Assembly (NCBI RefSeq): GCF_000428725.1
Contig: NZ_AUAM01000030.1
Location: 1 to 55,711, forward strand
Source: Psychromonas aquimarina ATCC BAA-1526
Lineage (GTDB): Bacteria; Pseudomonadota; Gammaproteobacteria; Enterobacterales; Psychromonadaceae
Reading direction: 5' to 3'
DNA length: 55,711 nt
Below are positions 1 to 8,861 of this stretch, in pieces (position 1 is the stretch's first letter; each line of letters begins with the position of its first letter). The notes under the pieces were generated by a model. That model saw nothing but the letters and a program-made list of their open reading frames with translations, ran no database searches and was not told the DNA's origin. Made by a program: the position numbers and the translations under genes.

Positions 1-18
1 CTTCAACAAACTAAAATA

Positions 19-94
19 TGGTGCTTCGTCTCGGAATTGAACCAAGGACACGAGGATTTTCAATCCTCTGCTCTACCGACTGAGCTAACGAAGC
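19..94 (-). tRNA. tRNA-Phe (GAA)
   Basis: On the minus strand a 76-nt cloverleaf can be folded: acceptor GCTTCGT pairs with ACGAAGC, the D-arm carries AGCTCAGTCGGTAGAGC, the anticodon stem GAGGA/TCCTC encloses loop TTGAAAA with anticodon GAA, and the T-arm has GGTTCAATTCC. The terminal CCA is encoded. The core is nearly identical to the Escherichia coli tRNA-Phe as I remember it; only the acceptor pairs differ. It lies downstream of and in the same direction as mutY-yggX. Confidence 0.97.
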
Positions 95-229
95 AGGAAC
101 GAGGCGTATTAAATAGATTTTCCCTTCGACCGTCAACCACTTTTTAATGTTTTAGCTGCTTTTTTTAGTGTTTGCCTGTGCTTTGAACGTTATCTGCTTC
201 ATTTGCGAACATTAACGCAGAAAATGAGC

Positions 230-499
230 TTATTTCTCTGGTGTATAACCTTCAATATCAACGTCTTTATTTTCAAAAAGATAACCAATCATCGCTTCTT
301 CAATGATTTTTCGATCTTCAAGGTTCATTAAATTTAACTTTTTTTCATTGATCAGCATGGTTTGTTTGTGCTGCCATTTTGTCCAGGCTTCCTGGCTGAT
401 ATTGTCAAAAATGCGTTTTCCCAGTTCACCTGGAATCAGTTGAAAAGCAAGTCCGGGGGCTTCTTTTTTTAAATAACTACAAAATACAGTTCTAGACAT
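230..499 (-). CDS. yggX: Probable Fe(2+)-trafficking protein YggX
   Basis: An 89-residue cytoplasmic protein of the YggX family, the family's usual length. The family protects Fe-S proteins against oxidative damage and is thought to handle ferrous iron. Visible hallmarks are the MSRTVFC start with the conserved Cys7, the PGELGKRIF segment, the [15 protein letters not shown] block and the C-terminal GYTPE. It starts 3 nt after the mutY stop, so the two form one operon, as in many gammaproteobacteria. The pairing is sensible because MutY carries an iron-sulfur cluster. No internal oddity is seen. Confidence 0.96.
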   Translation of the reverse strand: MSRTVFCSYLKKEAPGLAFQLIPGELGKRIFDNISQEAWTKWQHKQTMLINEKKLNLMNLEDRKIIEEAMIGYLFENKDVDIEGYTPEK

Positions 500-502
500 T
501 GT

Positions 503-1570
503 TTATTCCTTTTCATGAATTTTATTAACACTGCTTAATATTTTTTTGGTGGCCGCCGCCAGGCCGATTTTTTGCGGATGTTGTAAGTTATACCAAAGGC
601 TGTCACTTTCTTCCATGACTTGTTTTATTTCCATTTTCGGCACTTCAATTAAAACGGGCGATATATCAAAATGATAGTGGCTGAAAGTGTGCCGGAAAGC
701 GGGTAGTAATGTTTCCTGGTAATTTTCAATACCTGTGTCAGCTAACTTTTCCCGGCACTCGTCTAAGCTGCTAAATTCAGGAAAACACCATAATCTCCCC
801 CAAATACCAACCGGTGGACGCTGCTTGAGTTGTATTGTCTGTGCGCTTTTATCCGCAAGCACCAGCATAAATGCATTTTTTACCGGAATTTTCTTTTTTG
901 CTTTGGCAGTAGGAAACTCTTTCATGCTGCCGTCGGCAAAAGCTAAGCAGTCATTGTGCACCGGGCATTCACTACATTTAGGTTTAGTTCTGGTACAGAC
1001 CATGGCACCCATATCCATCATTGCCTGATTAAATACATTAGTCTGTGTATGCGGCGTCAGCTTCTCAGCGAGTTTCCAGAGAGTGTTTTCGACACGTTTT
1101 TCACCCGTCCAGCCTTCAATGGTCTGATGGCGTGTTAAAACACGTTTCACATTACCGTCTAAAATAGCAAAGTGTTTATCTAAGGTCAGGGAAAGAACTG
1201 CACCTGCAGTGGAGCGTCCTATGCCTGGTAAATCAATAACCTGCTGAAACTCTTCTGGAAAATTACCGTTATAATTATCGCGGATAAACTGTGCTGCTTT
1301 ATGCAGGTTGCGTGCTCTGGCGTAATAACCCAGCCCGGTCCAGTGGTGCAGTACTTCATCTAAAGGTGCGTTAGCAAGATAAGAGATGGTCGGAAAGGAA
1401 CGCATAAATTTATTAAAATATGGAATTACAGTGGCAACTTGAGTCTGCTGCAGCATTACCTCGCTGATCCAGGTCTTATAGAGGCTTTTATCCTGCTGCC
1501 AGGGTAAGGTTTTACGGCCGAATTTTTGATGCCAGGCAATTATACGCCGGCTGAAGTTTTTGTGATTCAA
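503..1570 (-). CDS. mutY: Adenine DNA glycosylase MutY
   Basis: Removes adenine mispaired with 8-oxoguanine in base excision repair. The 355-residue protein has the catalytic glutamate in SEVMLQQTQ (Glu37), the helix-hairpin-helix [10 protein letters not shown] with the catalytic aspartate in ILDGNVKRV (about residue 138), a [4Fe-4S] motif C-x6-C-x2-C-x5-C around residues 192-208, and a C-terminal NUDIX-like 8-oxoG recognition domain containing [12 protein letters not shown]. The start is a TTG at 1568-1570, supported by alignment with the E. coli N-terminus and an AAGAG-like ribosome-binding site. It is divergent from trmB and immediately upstream of yggX. Confidence 0.97.
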   Translation of the reverse strand: MNHKNFSRRIIAWHQKFGRKTLPWQQDKSLYKTWISEVMLQQTQVATVIPYFNKFMRSFPTISYLANAPLDEVLHHWTGLGYYARARNLHKAAQFIRDNYNGNFPEEFQQVIDLPGIGRSTAGAVLSLTLDKHFAILDGNVKRVLTRHQTIEGWTGEKRVENTLWKLAEKLTPHTQTNVFNQAMMDMGAMVCTRTKPKCSECPVHNDCLAFADGSMKEFPTAKAKKKIPVKNAFMLVLADKSAQTIQLKQRPPVGIWGRLWCFPEFSSLDECREKLADTGIENYQETLLPAFRHTFSHYHFDISPVLIEVPKMEIKQVMEESDSLWYNLQHPQKIGLAAATKKILSSVNKIHEKE

Positions 1571-1715
1571 AACAAACTCTTTGCTATTTTCTGGGAAAAA
1601 TAGAGGATAACAGAGTTATTTCAAAAAATAACATTACAAAAATTAAGTGCATATCTGCATTGCTGTACGCATCTTTTTCTGCTGCTGATAAAGTCGATCC
1701 TTTCTTAAATATTAT

Positions 1716-1724
1716 TGGTATAAT
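1716..1724 (+). promoter_or_regulatory. Extended -10 promoter for trmB
   Basis: TGGTATAAT is a perfect extended -10 (TGn-TATAAT) 41 bp before the trmB start. No good -35 hexamer is visible 16-18 bp upstream, as is usual for extended -10 promoters. It sits in the mutY/trmB divergent gap. Confidence 0.6.
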
Positions 1725-1764
1725 GCGCAGATATTAATTACCAGTGAATTTCTAGGGTAGAAAA

Positions 1765-2493
1765 ATGACAGATCAAGAAAACCAGGCTTCTGAGAAAACA
1801 CAGCCTGTCGGCGAAGCGCGTTATATGCGTAAAATCCGCTCCTTTGTAAAACGTGAAGGGCGCATGACTAACCGTCAGCAGACGGCAATCGATACGCTAT
1901 GGGCAACCATGGGCGTTGATTATCAAGAAAAAGAGCTGGACTTCACCGAGTTATTCGGCCGCGATGCACCTGTTGTTTTAGAGATTGGTTTCGGCATGGG
2001 TAAATCATTAGTTGAAATGGCTAAAAATGCACCGGAGAAAAACTTTTTCGGTATTGAAGTACATGGTCCAGGTGTCGGCGCTTGTTTAGCGGACGCGGGA
2101 GAAGCGGGTTTAACCAATCTGCGTGTAATTAATCATGACGCTGTTGAAGTATTAGAGTTTATGATCCCGGATGAAAGTCTGGCAACCTTCCAGCTTTACT
2201 TCCCGGATCCTTGGCATAAAGCACGTCATCATAAACGCCGTATTGTGCAGCCGGAATTTATTGAAAATATGCGTCCTAAGTTAGCTATTGGCGGGGTGAT
2301 CCATATGGCAACTGACTGGGAAAATTATGCTGAGCATATGTTAGAAGTATTAAAAGCAGCGTCAGATTTTAAAAACAGCTGTGATAGTGACTATGCTCCC
2401 CGCCCGGAATGGCGTCCGCTGACTAAGTTTGAAAACCGTGGTAACAACCTTGGTCATGGTGTATGGGATCTGTTATTTGAGCGTATCAGCTAG
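1765..2493 (+). CDS. trmB: tRNA (guanine-N7-)-methyltransferase TrmB
   Basis: SAM-dependent enzyme forming m7G46 in the variable loop of tRNAs. The 242 residues match the usual family length. The SAM-binding Rossmann motif is [11 protein letters not shown] (about residues 72-82), followed by [12 protein letters not shown] and the signature [16 protein letters not shown] (about 144-159), which holds catalytic and tRNA-binding residues. The C-terminus has the TKFENRG motif typical of the family. A GGGTAGAAAA ribosome-binding region precedes the ATG. It is monocistronic, followed by a strong hairpin terminator. Confidence 0.97.
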   Translation: MTDQENQASEKTQPVGEARYMRKIRSFVKREGRMTNRQQTAIDTLWATMGVDYQEKELDFTELFGRDAPVVLEIGFGMGKSLVEMAKNAPEKNFFGIEVHGPGVGACLADAGEAGLTNLRVINHDAVEVLEFMIPDESLATFQLYFPDPWHKARHHKRRIVQPEFIENMRPKLAIGGVIHMATDWENYAEHMLEVLKAASDFKNSCDSDYAPRPEWRPLTKFENRGNNLGHGVWDLLFERIS

Positions 2494-2525
2494 TCTTATA
2501 TTGTCATTAAATCCCAACTAATGAA

Positions 2526-2550
2526 AAGCCTGCAGTCTGCAGGCTTTTTT
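2526..2550 (+). terminator. Intrinsic terminator of trmB
   Basis: AGCCTGCAG and CTGCAGGCT form a near-perfect hairpin followed by six T residues. It also lies just 3' of the convergent yaeH gene. Confidence 0.8.
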
Positions 2551-2554
2551 CTTC

Positions 2555-2932
2555 TTAAAGCTTTTCCAGTTTACGTTCAATTTCTTTGATTTTGCTGGTT
2601 ACAACGGATTCTAAATGCTTTAAGTCATCTAAGACCTGCATTTTTATCTCTTTTTCGTGTTTTACATGGACGGTAAGAATATCGAGTTCTTGGATGATAG
2701 GGCGCAGGGTGCTGTTGATTTCAGAAATATTTCGAAAACCGGGAGTGCCGTGATCACCGCTTACTTTTTTGCTCTGTCTTGGGAATTTAAATTTCACGCT
2801 TTTGGCAAAAAAATCACGACTGCCTTTACGAAAGTAAATTTTTAGAATGTCGTTACCGGCTTCCTGGCGAAGGGTATAACGTTCGATGTTCTCATGATTT
2901 AATACGCCGATATTATTCAGGTTGGGATACAT
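2555..2932 (-). CDS. yaeH: YaeH-family protein (UPF0325/DUF3461)
   Basis: A 125-residue cytoplasmic protein of unknown function. It matches E. coli YaeH along its length: the MYPNL start, IERYTLRQEAGNDILKIYF, the FFAKSVKFKFPRQ block and LDDLKHLESVVTSKI near the C-terminus. The last third is charged and probably helical or coiled-coil. The start is supported by AAGGAACAG about 5 nt upstream of the ATG. It stands alone, convergent with trmB. The family assignment is strong; no biochemical role can be read from the sequence. Confidence 0.93.
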   Translation of the reverse strand: MYPNLNNIGVLNHENIERYTLRQEAGNDILKIYFRKGSRDFFAKSVKFKFPRQSKKVSGDHGTPGFRNISEINSTLRPIIQELDILTVHVKHEKEIKMQVLDDLKHLESVVTSKIKEIERKLEKL

Positions 2933-3054
2933 AGCTGTTCCTTTCAGTAATGAAATATTCAGCTAATAGTTGTAGTCGCAGGATTTAAAATATTCAATGT
3001 TGAATAATGAAGGTTCAGAGCTTTATTGTATTATTTAAAGAAAAACAGATATTA

Positions 3055-3084
3055 AAAAAAAACCTGCAGTATGCAGGTTTTTTT
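3055..3084. terminator. Bidirectional hairpin terminator
   Basis: AACCTGCA, loop GTA, TGCAGGTT, flanked by A8 on the left and T7 on the right, so it can act in both directions. It lies 23 bp beyond the 3' end of the minus-strand symporter gene, which it should terminate. Confidence 0.8.
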
Positions 3085-3106
3085 ATTGGTGAGTTTTGTG
3101 CTGGAA

Positions 3107-4516
3107 TTATTTCTTTTCCCAGACTCCCGGTTCAATTTTCCTGTCAAGTTCCGGTATCTTGGTGCGATCGAAAGTCGGTACTTTACCGGCATCTAACTGT
3201 ACATTGTAATCTTTAGCTAGTTTTACTACTTCATTAGACAGTAACAAAATTGCAATTAAGTTTACGATAGCCATTAACCCCATGGATACATCGGCAAGCG
3301 CCCAGATCACTTCATTACTTTGGGTTGCGCCGAACATAATCATACCCAGTACAGCAATACGCAGTGTATTAACACCGTGAGAGTGCTTATGCTGCAGGAA
3401 CATTAAGTTGGTTTCTGCGTATGAGTAGTTGGCAATAATAGATGTGAAAGCAAAGAACATTAATGCGACAGCAACAAACTCGCCGCCCCAGTTTCCTACC
3501 TGGCCGTCTAATGCGCGCTGGGTTATTTCAACACCTCCCATTCCGGAAAATGACTCGATACCGCCGGATAATAAAATAATTGAAGCTGTTGCTGTACAGA
3601 TAATTATGGTGTCGATAAATACACCCAGCATCTGCACATAACCCTGTGAAGCAGGGTGAGGAGGATAAGGTGATGCCGTTGCCGCCGCGTTAGCCGCACT
3701 ACCCATGCCGGCTTCGTTAGAGAATAAACCACGCTTGATGCCGGTCATTACCATTACACCAAATGCACCGCCGCTTGCTTCCTGCCAGCCGAATGCTGAA
3801 TCAAAAATCATTTTTAGGATAGCTGGAATTTCTGCAATATTAGTCACTACCACATAAAATGCGATTAATAGATAAGCCATTGCCATAAAAGGAACAATTC
3901 TTTCTGAGATGCGTGCAATACCGCGGATACCGGTAAAAATAACAAATCCGGAAATAACAAACAGAATAATACCAACATTGGTTTTATCCATCTGGAATGA
4001 TTCGTGCAGCGCCGCGGTAATTGAATTTGCCTGCACAGCATTAAATACCAGGCCGAAAGCAATAATCAAAAAGACGGCAAACAGAGTGCCCATCCAGCGT
4101 GCGTTTAAGCCTCGCTCCATATAATAAGCCGGACCACCGCGGAAGTTGCCGTCGTCATCGTGTACTTTATAAGCTTGTGCTAATGTGCTCTCTGCAAAAC
4201 TGGTTGCCATACCGATCAATGCGATTAACCACATCCAGAAAATGGCCCCGGCGCCACCGACTGTGATGGCAATTGCTACACCGGCCAGGTTACCCGTACC
4301 AACACGAGCTGCTAAGCTGGTTGAAAGGGCCTGAAATGATGAAATACCTTCTCTGTCTGATTTACGGCTGTTACGCATTACCGTGAAAGTGTGTAAAAAA
4401 TGTCTGATTTGAATAAAACCTAAACGGACAGTGAAATATAGACCTGTACCAATCAATAGATATACAAGGATTTGCCCCCATAAAATGCCGTTGATTGAGT
4501 TGAAAAGTTCTAACAT
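3107..4516 (-). CDS. Alanine/glycine:cation symporter, AGCS family
   Basis: A 469-residue inner-membrane protein, predicted to import alanine or glycine with Na+ or H+. It has about ten or eleven hydrophobic segments and the AGCS hallmarks FQALSTSLAARVGTGNLAGV (about residues 62-81), GGPAYYMERGL (about 126-136) and KRGLFSNEAGMGSAANAAA (about 258-276). Length is typical. It is monocistronic; the upstream gap to the divergent DUF5610 gene is about 280 bp and should carry its promoter. Which amino acid is transported cannot be told from sequence. Confidence 0.93.
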   Translation of the reverse strand: MLELFNSINGILWGQILVYLLIGTGLYFTVRLGFIQIRHFLHTFTVMRNSRKSDREGISSFQALSTSLAARVGTGNLAGVAIAITVGGAGAIFWMWLIALIGMATSFAESTLAQAYKVHDDDGNFRGGPAYYMERGLNARWMGTLFAVFLIIAFGLVFNAVQANSITAALHESFQMDKTNVGIILFVISGFVIFTGIRGIARISERIVPFMAMAYLLIAFYVVVTNIAEIPAILKMIFDSAFGWQEASGGAFGVMVMTGIKRGLFSNEAGMGSAANAAATASPYPPHPASQGYVQMLGVFIDTIIICTATASIILLSGGIESFSGMGGVEITQRALDGQVGNWGGEFVAVALMFFAFTSIIANYSYAETNLMFLQHKHSHGVNTLRIAVLGMIMFGATQSNEVIWALADVSMGLMAIVNLIAILLLSNEVVKLAKDYNVQLDAGKVPTFDRTKIPELDRKIEPGVWEKK

Positions 4517-4740
4517 AGATGTCGCCTTTAGTCGGAAAATATAGATCCTGCTTATATTTTCATTTATGAAAAGCCTGTAACTTAACGTTTTCCCAAAAAA
4601 AATGAAGCGAATAAATCAACTTTATGTTGTTTTTTTTCAAAAAATCACAATTCATTGCTTTTTGTATGCTGAACGTGCTTGTAAGTGTTTGTAATTAATG
4701 GGATGTGCAGGCTGTGTTTGAATTGTATTCAAAGCGCTGT

Positions 4741-4767
4741 TTAAGTTTTGAGCAAACAGGCCGATAC
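4741..4767 (+). promoter_or_regulatory. Sigma-28 (FliA) flagellar promoter
   Basis: TTAAGTTT, exactly 11 nt, then GCCGATAC. The enterobacterial FliA consensus is TAAAGTTT-N11-GCCGATAA, so both boxes match at 7 of 8 positions with the correct spacing. The expected transcription start, near 4774, is about 28 nt before the ATG of the next gene. Confidence 0.8.
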
Positions 4768-4801
4768 TTACTATATATACTTCAACAAAGAGGTATCTGT
4801 T

Positions 4802-5437
4802 ATGGATCCTAAAATTAACGCAAATAGTGCTTTTAATCAAGATGTTCGTGCACTTGCCAAAGCTGAGCATAAAAAAGAAAACGGACCGATAGGAGGGCAG
4901 GTTTCCGAACTAGCACATGCCAAAAATGCTGAAAAAATACAAACGCCTGTTTCAGTCACAAATAAAAAACAGCTGAACGCAGCCATTCTGCAGTCAACGC
5001 TGGAGTTTAGTGAGACTATTGCCGATAAGCCGCTTTCTTTACTGTTAAAGACGGCTCTGCAGGGGATAAACGAAGCGCTGCAGGAGATGGGAGTAGAAAC
5101 TAAGGTTGAAGAGGCTTATGATTCAGGTCTTGATGTCAGCCCGGAAGCAACGGCCGAGCGTATTGTTTCTTTTAGTACGCAGTTTTTCAGCCTCTACCAT
5201 GAACAACATCCAGAAATGCAGGAGCAGGAAGCATTGACCAGTTTTATTGCTGTGATTGGCGGTGGAATCGATCAGGGCTTTTCAGAAGCCCGCGATATAC
5301 TGCACGGTTTAAATGTATTAGAGGGTGATATTGCATCTAATATAGATAAAACCTATGAACTGGTACAGCAGGGACTGCAGTCCTTTATAGACAGTTATGC
5401 TCAGCCTCTGGAGGAGTCGGAAGATACTGCGCAATGA
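4802..5437 (+). CDS. DUF5610 domain protein, sigma-28 controlled
   Basis: A 211-residue cytoplasmic protein with no signal peptide or membrane segment. Residues from about 60 to the end fit DUF5610: FSTQFFSLYHEQHPEMQ, then FIAVIGGGIDQGFSEARDIL, then GLNVLEGDIASNIDKTYELV. The N-terminal 50 residues are polar and probably disordered. The ATG at 4802 was chosen because AAAGAGG lies just upstream and the in-frame codon at 4748 lies inside the promoter. The sigma-28 promoter makes it a likely late flagellar or chemotaxis-regulon gene, although no flagellar gene is nearby. Function unknown. Confidence 0.8.
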   Translation: MDPKINANSAFNQDVRALAKAEHKKENGPIGGQVSELAHAKNAEKIQTPVSVTNKKQLNAAILQSTLEFSETIADKPLSLLLKTALQGINEALQEMGVETKVEEAYDSGLDVSPEATAERIVSFSTQFFSLYHEQHPEMQEQEALTSFIAVIGGGIDQGFSEARDILHGLNVLEGDIASNIDKTYELVQQGLQSFIDSYAQPLEESEDTAQ

Positions 5438-5478
5438 GTTTTTGGCGCTTGTTTGTAGGGATAGCTGGATAAAGAAAA

Positions 5479-5503
5479 GGGCGAACAGTCTGTCTGTTTG
5501 CCC
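5479..5503. terminator. Hairpin between convergent genes
   Basis: GGGCGAACAG and CTGTTTGCCC (one G-T pair) with a 5-nt loop, between the DUF5610 gene and the priC-like gene. The T-tract on either side is weak, so termination is less certain than for other hairpins here. Confidence 0.5.
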
Positions 5504-5535
5504 TTAAATTAAAGAAAAGCTTGTCACTACCAGGC

Positions 5536-5853
5536 TTAATCTTTCAAGTTTATTTTAAATGAACTAAGTGTCTTAAAAAGCAGCTCAATTTTCACTACGA
5601 TTGCAGGTAATAAGGTTTTGTAATGCTCTTCATTATCGACCTGAATTTCCTGTAAATCAGCAGCCAGTTCTTCTACATAGGGTAAAAAGGTGCTGGAATG
5701 ATTTTTAAAAGCGCTGTCTGCGCTGAATACCTGTGCAAAACTGGCTTTGTCCTGTTTGCGTAAAACTTCAAGCTGCTTATCTGCATCAACTGCTTTATGG
5801 TAAATAATTTTTACATTTTCTTGTAATTGTTTAACAACGTTTTCTTTGCTCAT
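5536..5853 (-). CDS. Possible short PriC-like protein
   Basis: A 105-residue, charged, probably all-helical cytoplasmic protein. The pattern from about residue 43 (FSADSAFKNHSSTFLPYVEE, then a leucine-rich helix) can be laid against the N-terminal domain of primosomal replication protein PriC without gaps. If so, the C-terminal half found in longer PriC proteins is absent. PriC helps reload DnaB at stalled forks. It lies 44 bp downstream of epmB in the same direction and is probably co-transcribed. This is a pattern-based guess; a different small family is possible. Confidence 0.4.
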   Translation of the reverse strand: MSKENVVKQLQENVKIIYHKAVDADKQLEVLRKQDKASFAQVFSADSAFKNHSSTFLPYVEELAADLQEIQVDNEEHYKTLLPAIVVKIELLFKTLSSFKINLKD

Positions 5854-5897
5854 TATTTTTTCCTATTTGATGCTAACTGCACTATTACTTTAGCGCA

Positions 5898-6914
5898 TTA
5901 TAACGAATTAATAACAGTTTTACTTTTTTGACCGGCAATTTCCCTACTTAGCTTGGGTACTAAATACCCCGGTAATGCGATGCTCATCTCCTGAATCAGC
6001 TGCTGTGCTTTTTTCTCTGCTAAATCAAAATGCTGTGCGCCCTGCACCTTGTCTAGTAAAAACAGGTAATAAGGCAGGATATGGGCATCGAATAAAGCTT
6101 CACTGAGCGCAATTAAAGCCTGACTGTTATCATTAACTCCTTTTAATAACACCCCTTGATTTAAAAGCTGAACGCCCGCCTCCTTGAGTTTGAGCATGGC
6201 ATCTTTAAAATCGCGGTCAATTTCATTGCCGTGATTAATGTGTAAAACAAAAACTACATTTAAGCGAGTTTGTTTAAGAATCTCACACAACTGCTCTGTT
6301 ATACGTGCCGGGATAACAACGGGTAACCGAGTATGAACCCGCAAACGGGTCAACTGCGGTAATAAACTCAATTCCTTAAGTAGATAGTGCAGAAAGTCAT
6401 CTTTGCTCATCAGCGGATCACCGCCGCTTAATATCACTTCGTTTACTTCCGGGTGTGCTTTAAGGTAAGTGATAATTTCCTGGAGCTGTTTTTTATTAAT
6501 ATTATTATCCTGATACGGAAAATGGCGCCGGAAACAGTAGCGGCAGTTAACTGCACAGCCGGATTTTAAAATCAGCAGAACGCGGCTTTTATATTTATGC
6601 AGTAAGCCGGGTACTGCGCTTTCATGTTCCTGCAGGGGATCAAAACTATAATCAGGACTGATTAACTGTTCATCTGCAACAGGCAGAACCTGCTTTAATA
6701 AAGGATCATTTATATCGCCCTTTTTCATTTTCCTGATAAACGGATGTGGTACTAACATAGGAAAACTTTTACGTGCAGCATCACTAAACTGCAGACTTTG
6801 CGGGGATATATCTAATAATTGCAGAAGCTGCAGCGGATTTTTAATCGCATTTGCCAGTTCTTTTTGCCAAGAGGGCAACTCGTCGGTATTATTCACGGTA
6901 ATTATTTGTGCCAT
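5898..6914 (-). CDS. epmB: EF-P (R)-beta-lysine synthesis enzyme EpmB (lysine 2,3-aminomutase)
   Basis: Radical-SAM, PLP-dependent enzyme converting (S)-alpha-lysine to (R)-beta-lysine for attachment to EF-P by EpmA. The 338 residues are typical for EpmB and shorter than catabolic lysine aminomutases. The radical-SAM motif is [13 protein letters not shown] (about residues 119-131). [10 protein letters not shown] follows, and a PLP-lysine is expected near the C-terminal [11 protein letters not shown]. It is divergent from efp with only 29 bp between the starts, so the two share a promoter region. Confidence 0.96.
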   Translation of the reverse strand: MAQIITVNNTDELPSWQKELANAIKNPLQLLQLLDISPQSLQFSDAARKSFPMLVPHPFIRKMKKGDINDPLLKQVLPVADEQLISPDYSFDPLQEHESAVPGLLHKYKSRVLLILKSGCAVNCRYCFRRHFPYQDNNINKKQLQEIITYLKAHPEVNEVILSGGDPLMSKDDFLHYLLKELSLLPQLTRLRVHTRLPVVIPARITEQLCEILKQTRLNVVFVLHINHGNEIDRDFKDAMLKLKEAGVQLLNQGVLLKGVNDNSQALIALSEALFDAHILPYYLFLLDKVQGAQHFDLAEKKAQQLIQEMSIALPGYLVPKLSREIAGQKSKTVINSL

Positions 6915-6943
6915 TTTTAAAATTAATTTATATAGAGGTTATT

Positions 6944-7513
6944 ATGGGAACGTATAGTACCAGTGAATTCAAAGGCGGGCTAAAATTCATGCTTGATAAA
7001 GAGCCTTGTGCAATTATCGAGAATGAATTCGTTAAACCTGGTAAAGGACAAGCGTTTAACCGCGTGAAACTTCGTAAACTGCTGTCAGGCAAAGTGATTG
7101 AAAAAACATTTAAGTCTGGCGAGACAGTTGAGTCTGCTGATGTAATGGATTTTGATCTTGCTTATCTTTATAACGACGGTGAGTTTTTCCATTTTATGAA
7201 CAATGAAACATTTGAGCAGATCGCCGCAGATCAGAAAGCGGTTGGTGATATGGAAAAATGGCTGGTTGAGCAGGATATGTGTACTATCACAACCTGGAAC
7301 GATAACCCGATTGCTGTTACACCGCCAAACTTCGTTGAAATTGAAGTAACGGATACTGATCCTGGTCTTAAAGGTGATACCGCTGGTACTGGCGGTAAAC
7401 CTGCTACTCTAGCAACTGGTGCTGTTATTCGAGTACCGTTGTTTATCCAGATTGGTGAAGTTGTTAAAGTTGATACACGCAGCGCTGAATATGTTGGTCG
7501 TGTAAAAAAATAA
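6944..7513 (+). CDS. efp: Elongation factor P
   Basis: Translation factor that rescues ribosomes stalled on polyproline stretches. From the ATG at 6944 the protein has 189 residues and begins [17 protein letters not shown], as in E. coli. The modified lysine sits in VKPGKGQAF at Lys34, the residue that EpmA beta-lysylates. The three-domain length is complete and the C-terminus has the [14 protein letters not shown] signature. The start is set by homology and by TAGAGG 5 nt upstream, in preference to an upstream in-frame start at 6908 that overlaps epmB. A strong terminator follows. Confidence 0.98.
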   Translation: MGTYSTSEFKGGLKFMLDKEPCAIIENEFVKPGKGQAFNRVKLRKLLSGKVIEKTFKSGETVESADVMDFDLAYLYNDGEFFHFMNNETFEQIAADQKAVGDMEKWLVEQDMCTITTWNDNPIAVTPPNFVEIEVTDTDPGLKGDTAGTGGKPATLATGAVIRVPLFIQIGEVVKVDTRSAEYVGRVKK

Positions 7514-7543
7514 GCACTGTGCACTAAGCAGGTTGTGAAGACG

Positions 7544-7573
7544 AAAAACCAGTTATTAATAACTGGTTTTTTT
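7544..7573. terminator. Terminator of efp
   Basis: AAAAACCAGTTATT and AATAACTGGTTTTT form a perfect hairpin, followed by more T residues. It lies between efp and the convergent binding-protein gene and may work in both directions. Confidence 0.85.
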
Positions 7574-7601
7574 ATAGCTGTATTAATATTTATAAGCTTT
7601 C

Positions 7602-8453
7602 TTATTTCTTTTTGTTCTCCGGCAGTTTCTTAGCCGCTGGAATATTTTCATTATGCTGATATTGATGTACATGTCTTTTATCAGGATCGCCGTTCAAGTC
7701 ATATCTTTTTTTCAGCTTATCAATATCGTCTTTTCGTTCGATTAAAAACTGGTTAAATTGTCTGATAACAGCAGGGTATTTAATCGAAGAGAGTCTCCGT
7801 TGACTGCGAAGGAAAGGTAAACTGTTCTCAAAGATTAATGCATCCGCTTTGTATCCCGAGTGTGAAAGGTAATGGCGGCTGATTGTTGTATTAAAATAAG
7901 CGCCGTCAACTCGCCCCTCTAATGCCAGCTGCAGCAGACGCTTGTAATCCGTTGTTCTGACTATCAGAAGCTCTCCCTGCTGTTCTTTGTACAGATATGC
8001 CTGTGGTAATGTGAAGCCGTTAATGACACTGATACTTTTGAGTTCATTAAGTGCGGTGCCTTTTTTGTCGGGAACAAGCATAATACCGTCGGTATACTCG
8101 ACAACAGGTGCGCTGTATTTTATATCTGTGCTGTTTTTTAACTCTGCCTGCCAGAGTTCATTATCCGGATATTTAAAATCAAACTTCCCGGCAATATATT
8201 CGGCATATAAACGTCTAATCGGACGAACTTTATAGTCGAAAGTATAATTATGACTAGCGGCAAACATATCCAGTAACTCGCGGTTAAAACCACGATATTG
8301 ATTATTTTTAAATTCAGAGTATGGGTGGTATTCAAAGAAGTTCTGTACGCCGATAGTAAAAACATCCTTACTGAATGACGGAGATGGGGTGCTTAAGAAT
8401 AGAATAAATACAGTACAACAGACTGTATTTATTCTATTTGCTGGTTTGTGCAT
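7602..8453 (-). CDS. Periplasmic solute-binding-protein-like (SBP_bac_3 type) protein
   Basis: A 283-residue exported protein. The first 29 residues look like a Sec signal peptide (hydrophobic CTVFILFLSTPSPSFS, cleavage near SFS-KD). The rest resembles the extracellular solute-binding family 3: FTIGVQNFFEYHPYSE near the mature N-terminus, FNRELLDMFAASHNY, then GKFDFKYPDN. No permease or ATPase gene is adjacent, so it could be an orphan sensor-like binding protein, as is common in marine gammaproteobacteria. It starts 19 nt after the frdD stop and is probably co-transcribed with frdABCD. The C-terminal 25 residues are Lys/His-rich. The ligand is unknown. Confidence 0.7.
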   Translation of the reverse strand: MHKPANRINTVCCTVFILFLSTPSPSFSKDVFTIGVQNFFEYHPYSEFKNNQYRGFNRELLDMFAASHNYTFDYKVRPIRRLYAEYIAGKFDFKYPDNELWQAELKNSTDIKYSAPVVEYTDGIMLVPDKKGTALNELKSISVINGFTLPQAYLYKEQQGELLIVRTTDYKRLLQLALEGRVDGAYFNTTISRHYLSHSGYKADALIFENSLPFLRSQRRLSSIKYPAVIRQFNQFLIERKDDIDKLKKRYDLNGDPDKRHVHQYQHNENIPAAKKLPENKKK

Positions 8454-8472
8454 TTAGCGGATTAACCTCGGG

Positions 8473-8850
8473 CTAAAACATCTGCAGCAGCAGGGTAAAA
8501 ACAAATATGCTGGCGGCAAAAGCAAAGCCGTAACAGATAACCTGCTGCCAGTCACGGCCGCGGTTAATGCCGATATCATGCAGAGCATGAAAAATACGGT
8601 GCAGTGTATGCCATAACGGTAATGCAACTAAAACGAGAACAATAACTGCTCCGTACCAGGTTGTTGCAAAGCCGTGAATTTTTTCATAGCTGAAATTCTG
8701 GCTGTTGATAATTCCCAGCGGAATTAAAATGCCGGTTATTAATATCATAACCGGAGTAAGAAAAGCGGTGAGCATGCCGCCTGCACCAAATAATCCCCAA
8801 AATACCGGCTCATGAGAACGTTTGTAGGTTTTTTCTGTTGTCTCTGACAT
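8473..8850 (-). CDS. frdD: Fumarate reductase subunit D
   Basis: Membrane anchor of quinol:fumarate reductase. With the ATG at 8850 the protein has 125 residues and begins MSETTEKTYKRSHEPVFWGL; GGGAGCT lies just upstream, so I prefer this to a start 36 nt earlier inside frdC. Three hydrophobic helices are visible. The SHEPVFWGLFGAGG segment and HTLHRIFHALHDIGI match FrdD. It is the last frd subunit, 11 bp after frdC. With FrdC it binds menaquinol and anchors FrdAB on the cytoplasmic face. Confidence 0.93.
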   Translation of the reverse strand: MSETTEKTYKRSHEPVFWGLFGAGGMLTAFLTPVMILITGILIPLGIINSQNFSYEKIHGFATTWYGAVIVLVLVALPLWHTLHRIFHALHDIGINRGRDWQQVICYGFAFAASIFVFTLLLQMF

Positions 8851-8861
8851 TTCTAGCTCCC

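Noticed and set aside
4748-4801. Upstream extension of the DUF5610 protein
   Set aside because: The extra codons overlap the sigma-28 promoter and lie before the predicted transcription start.
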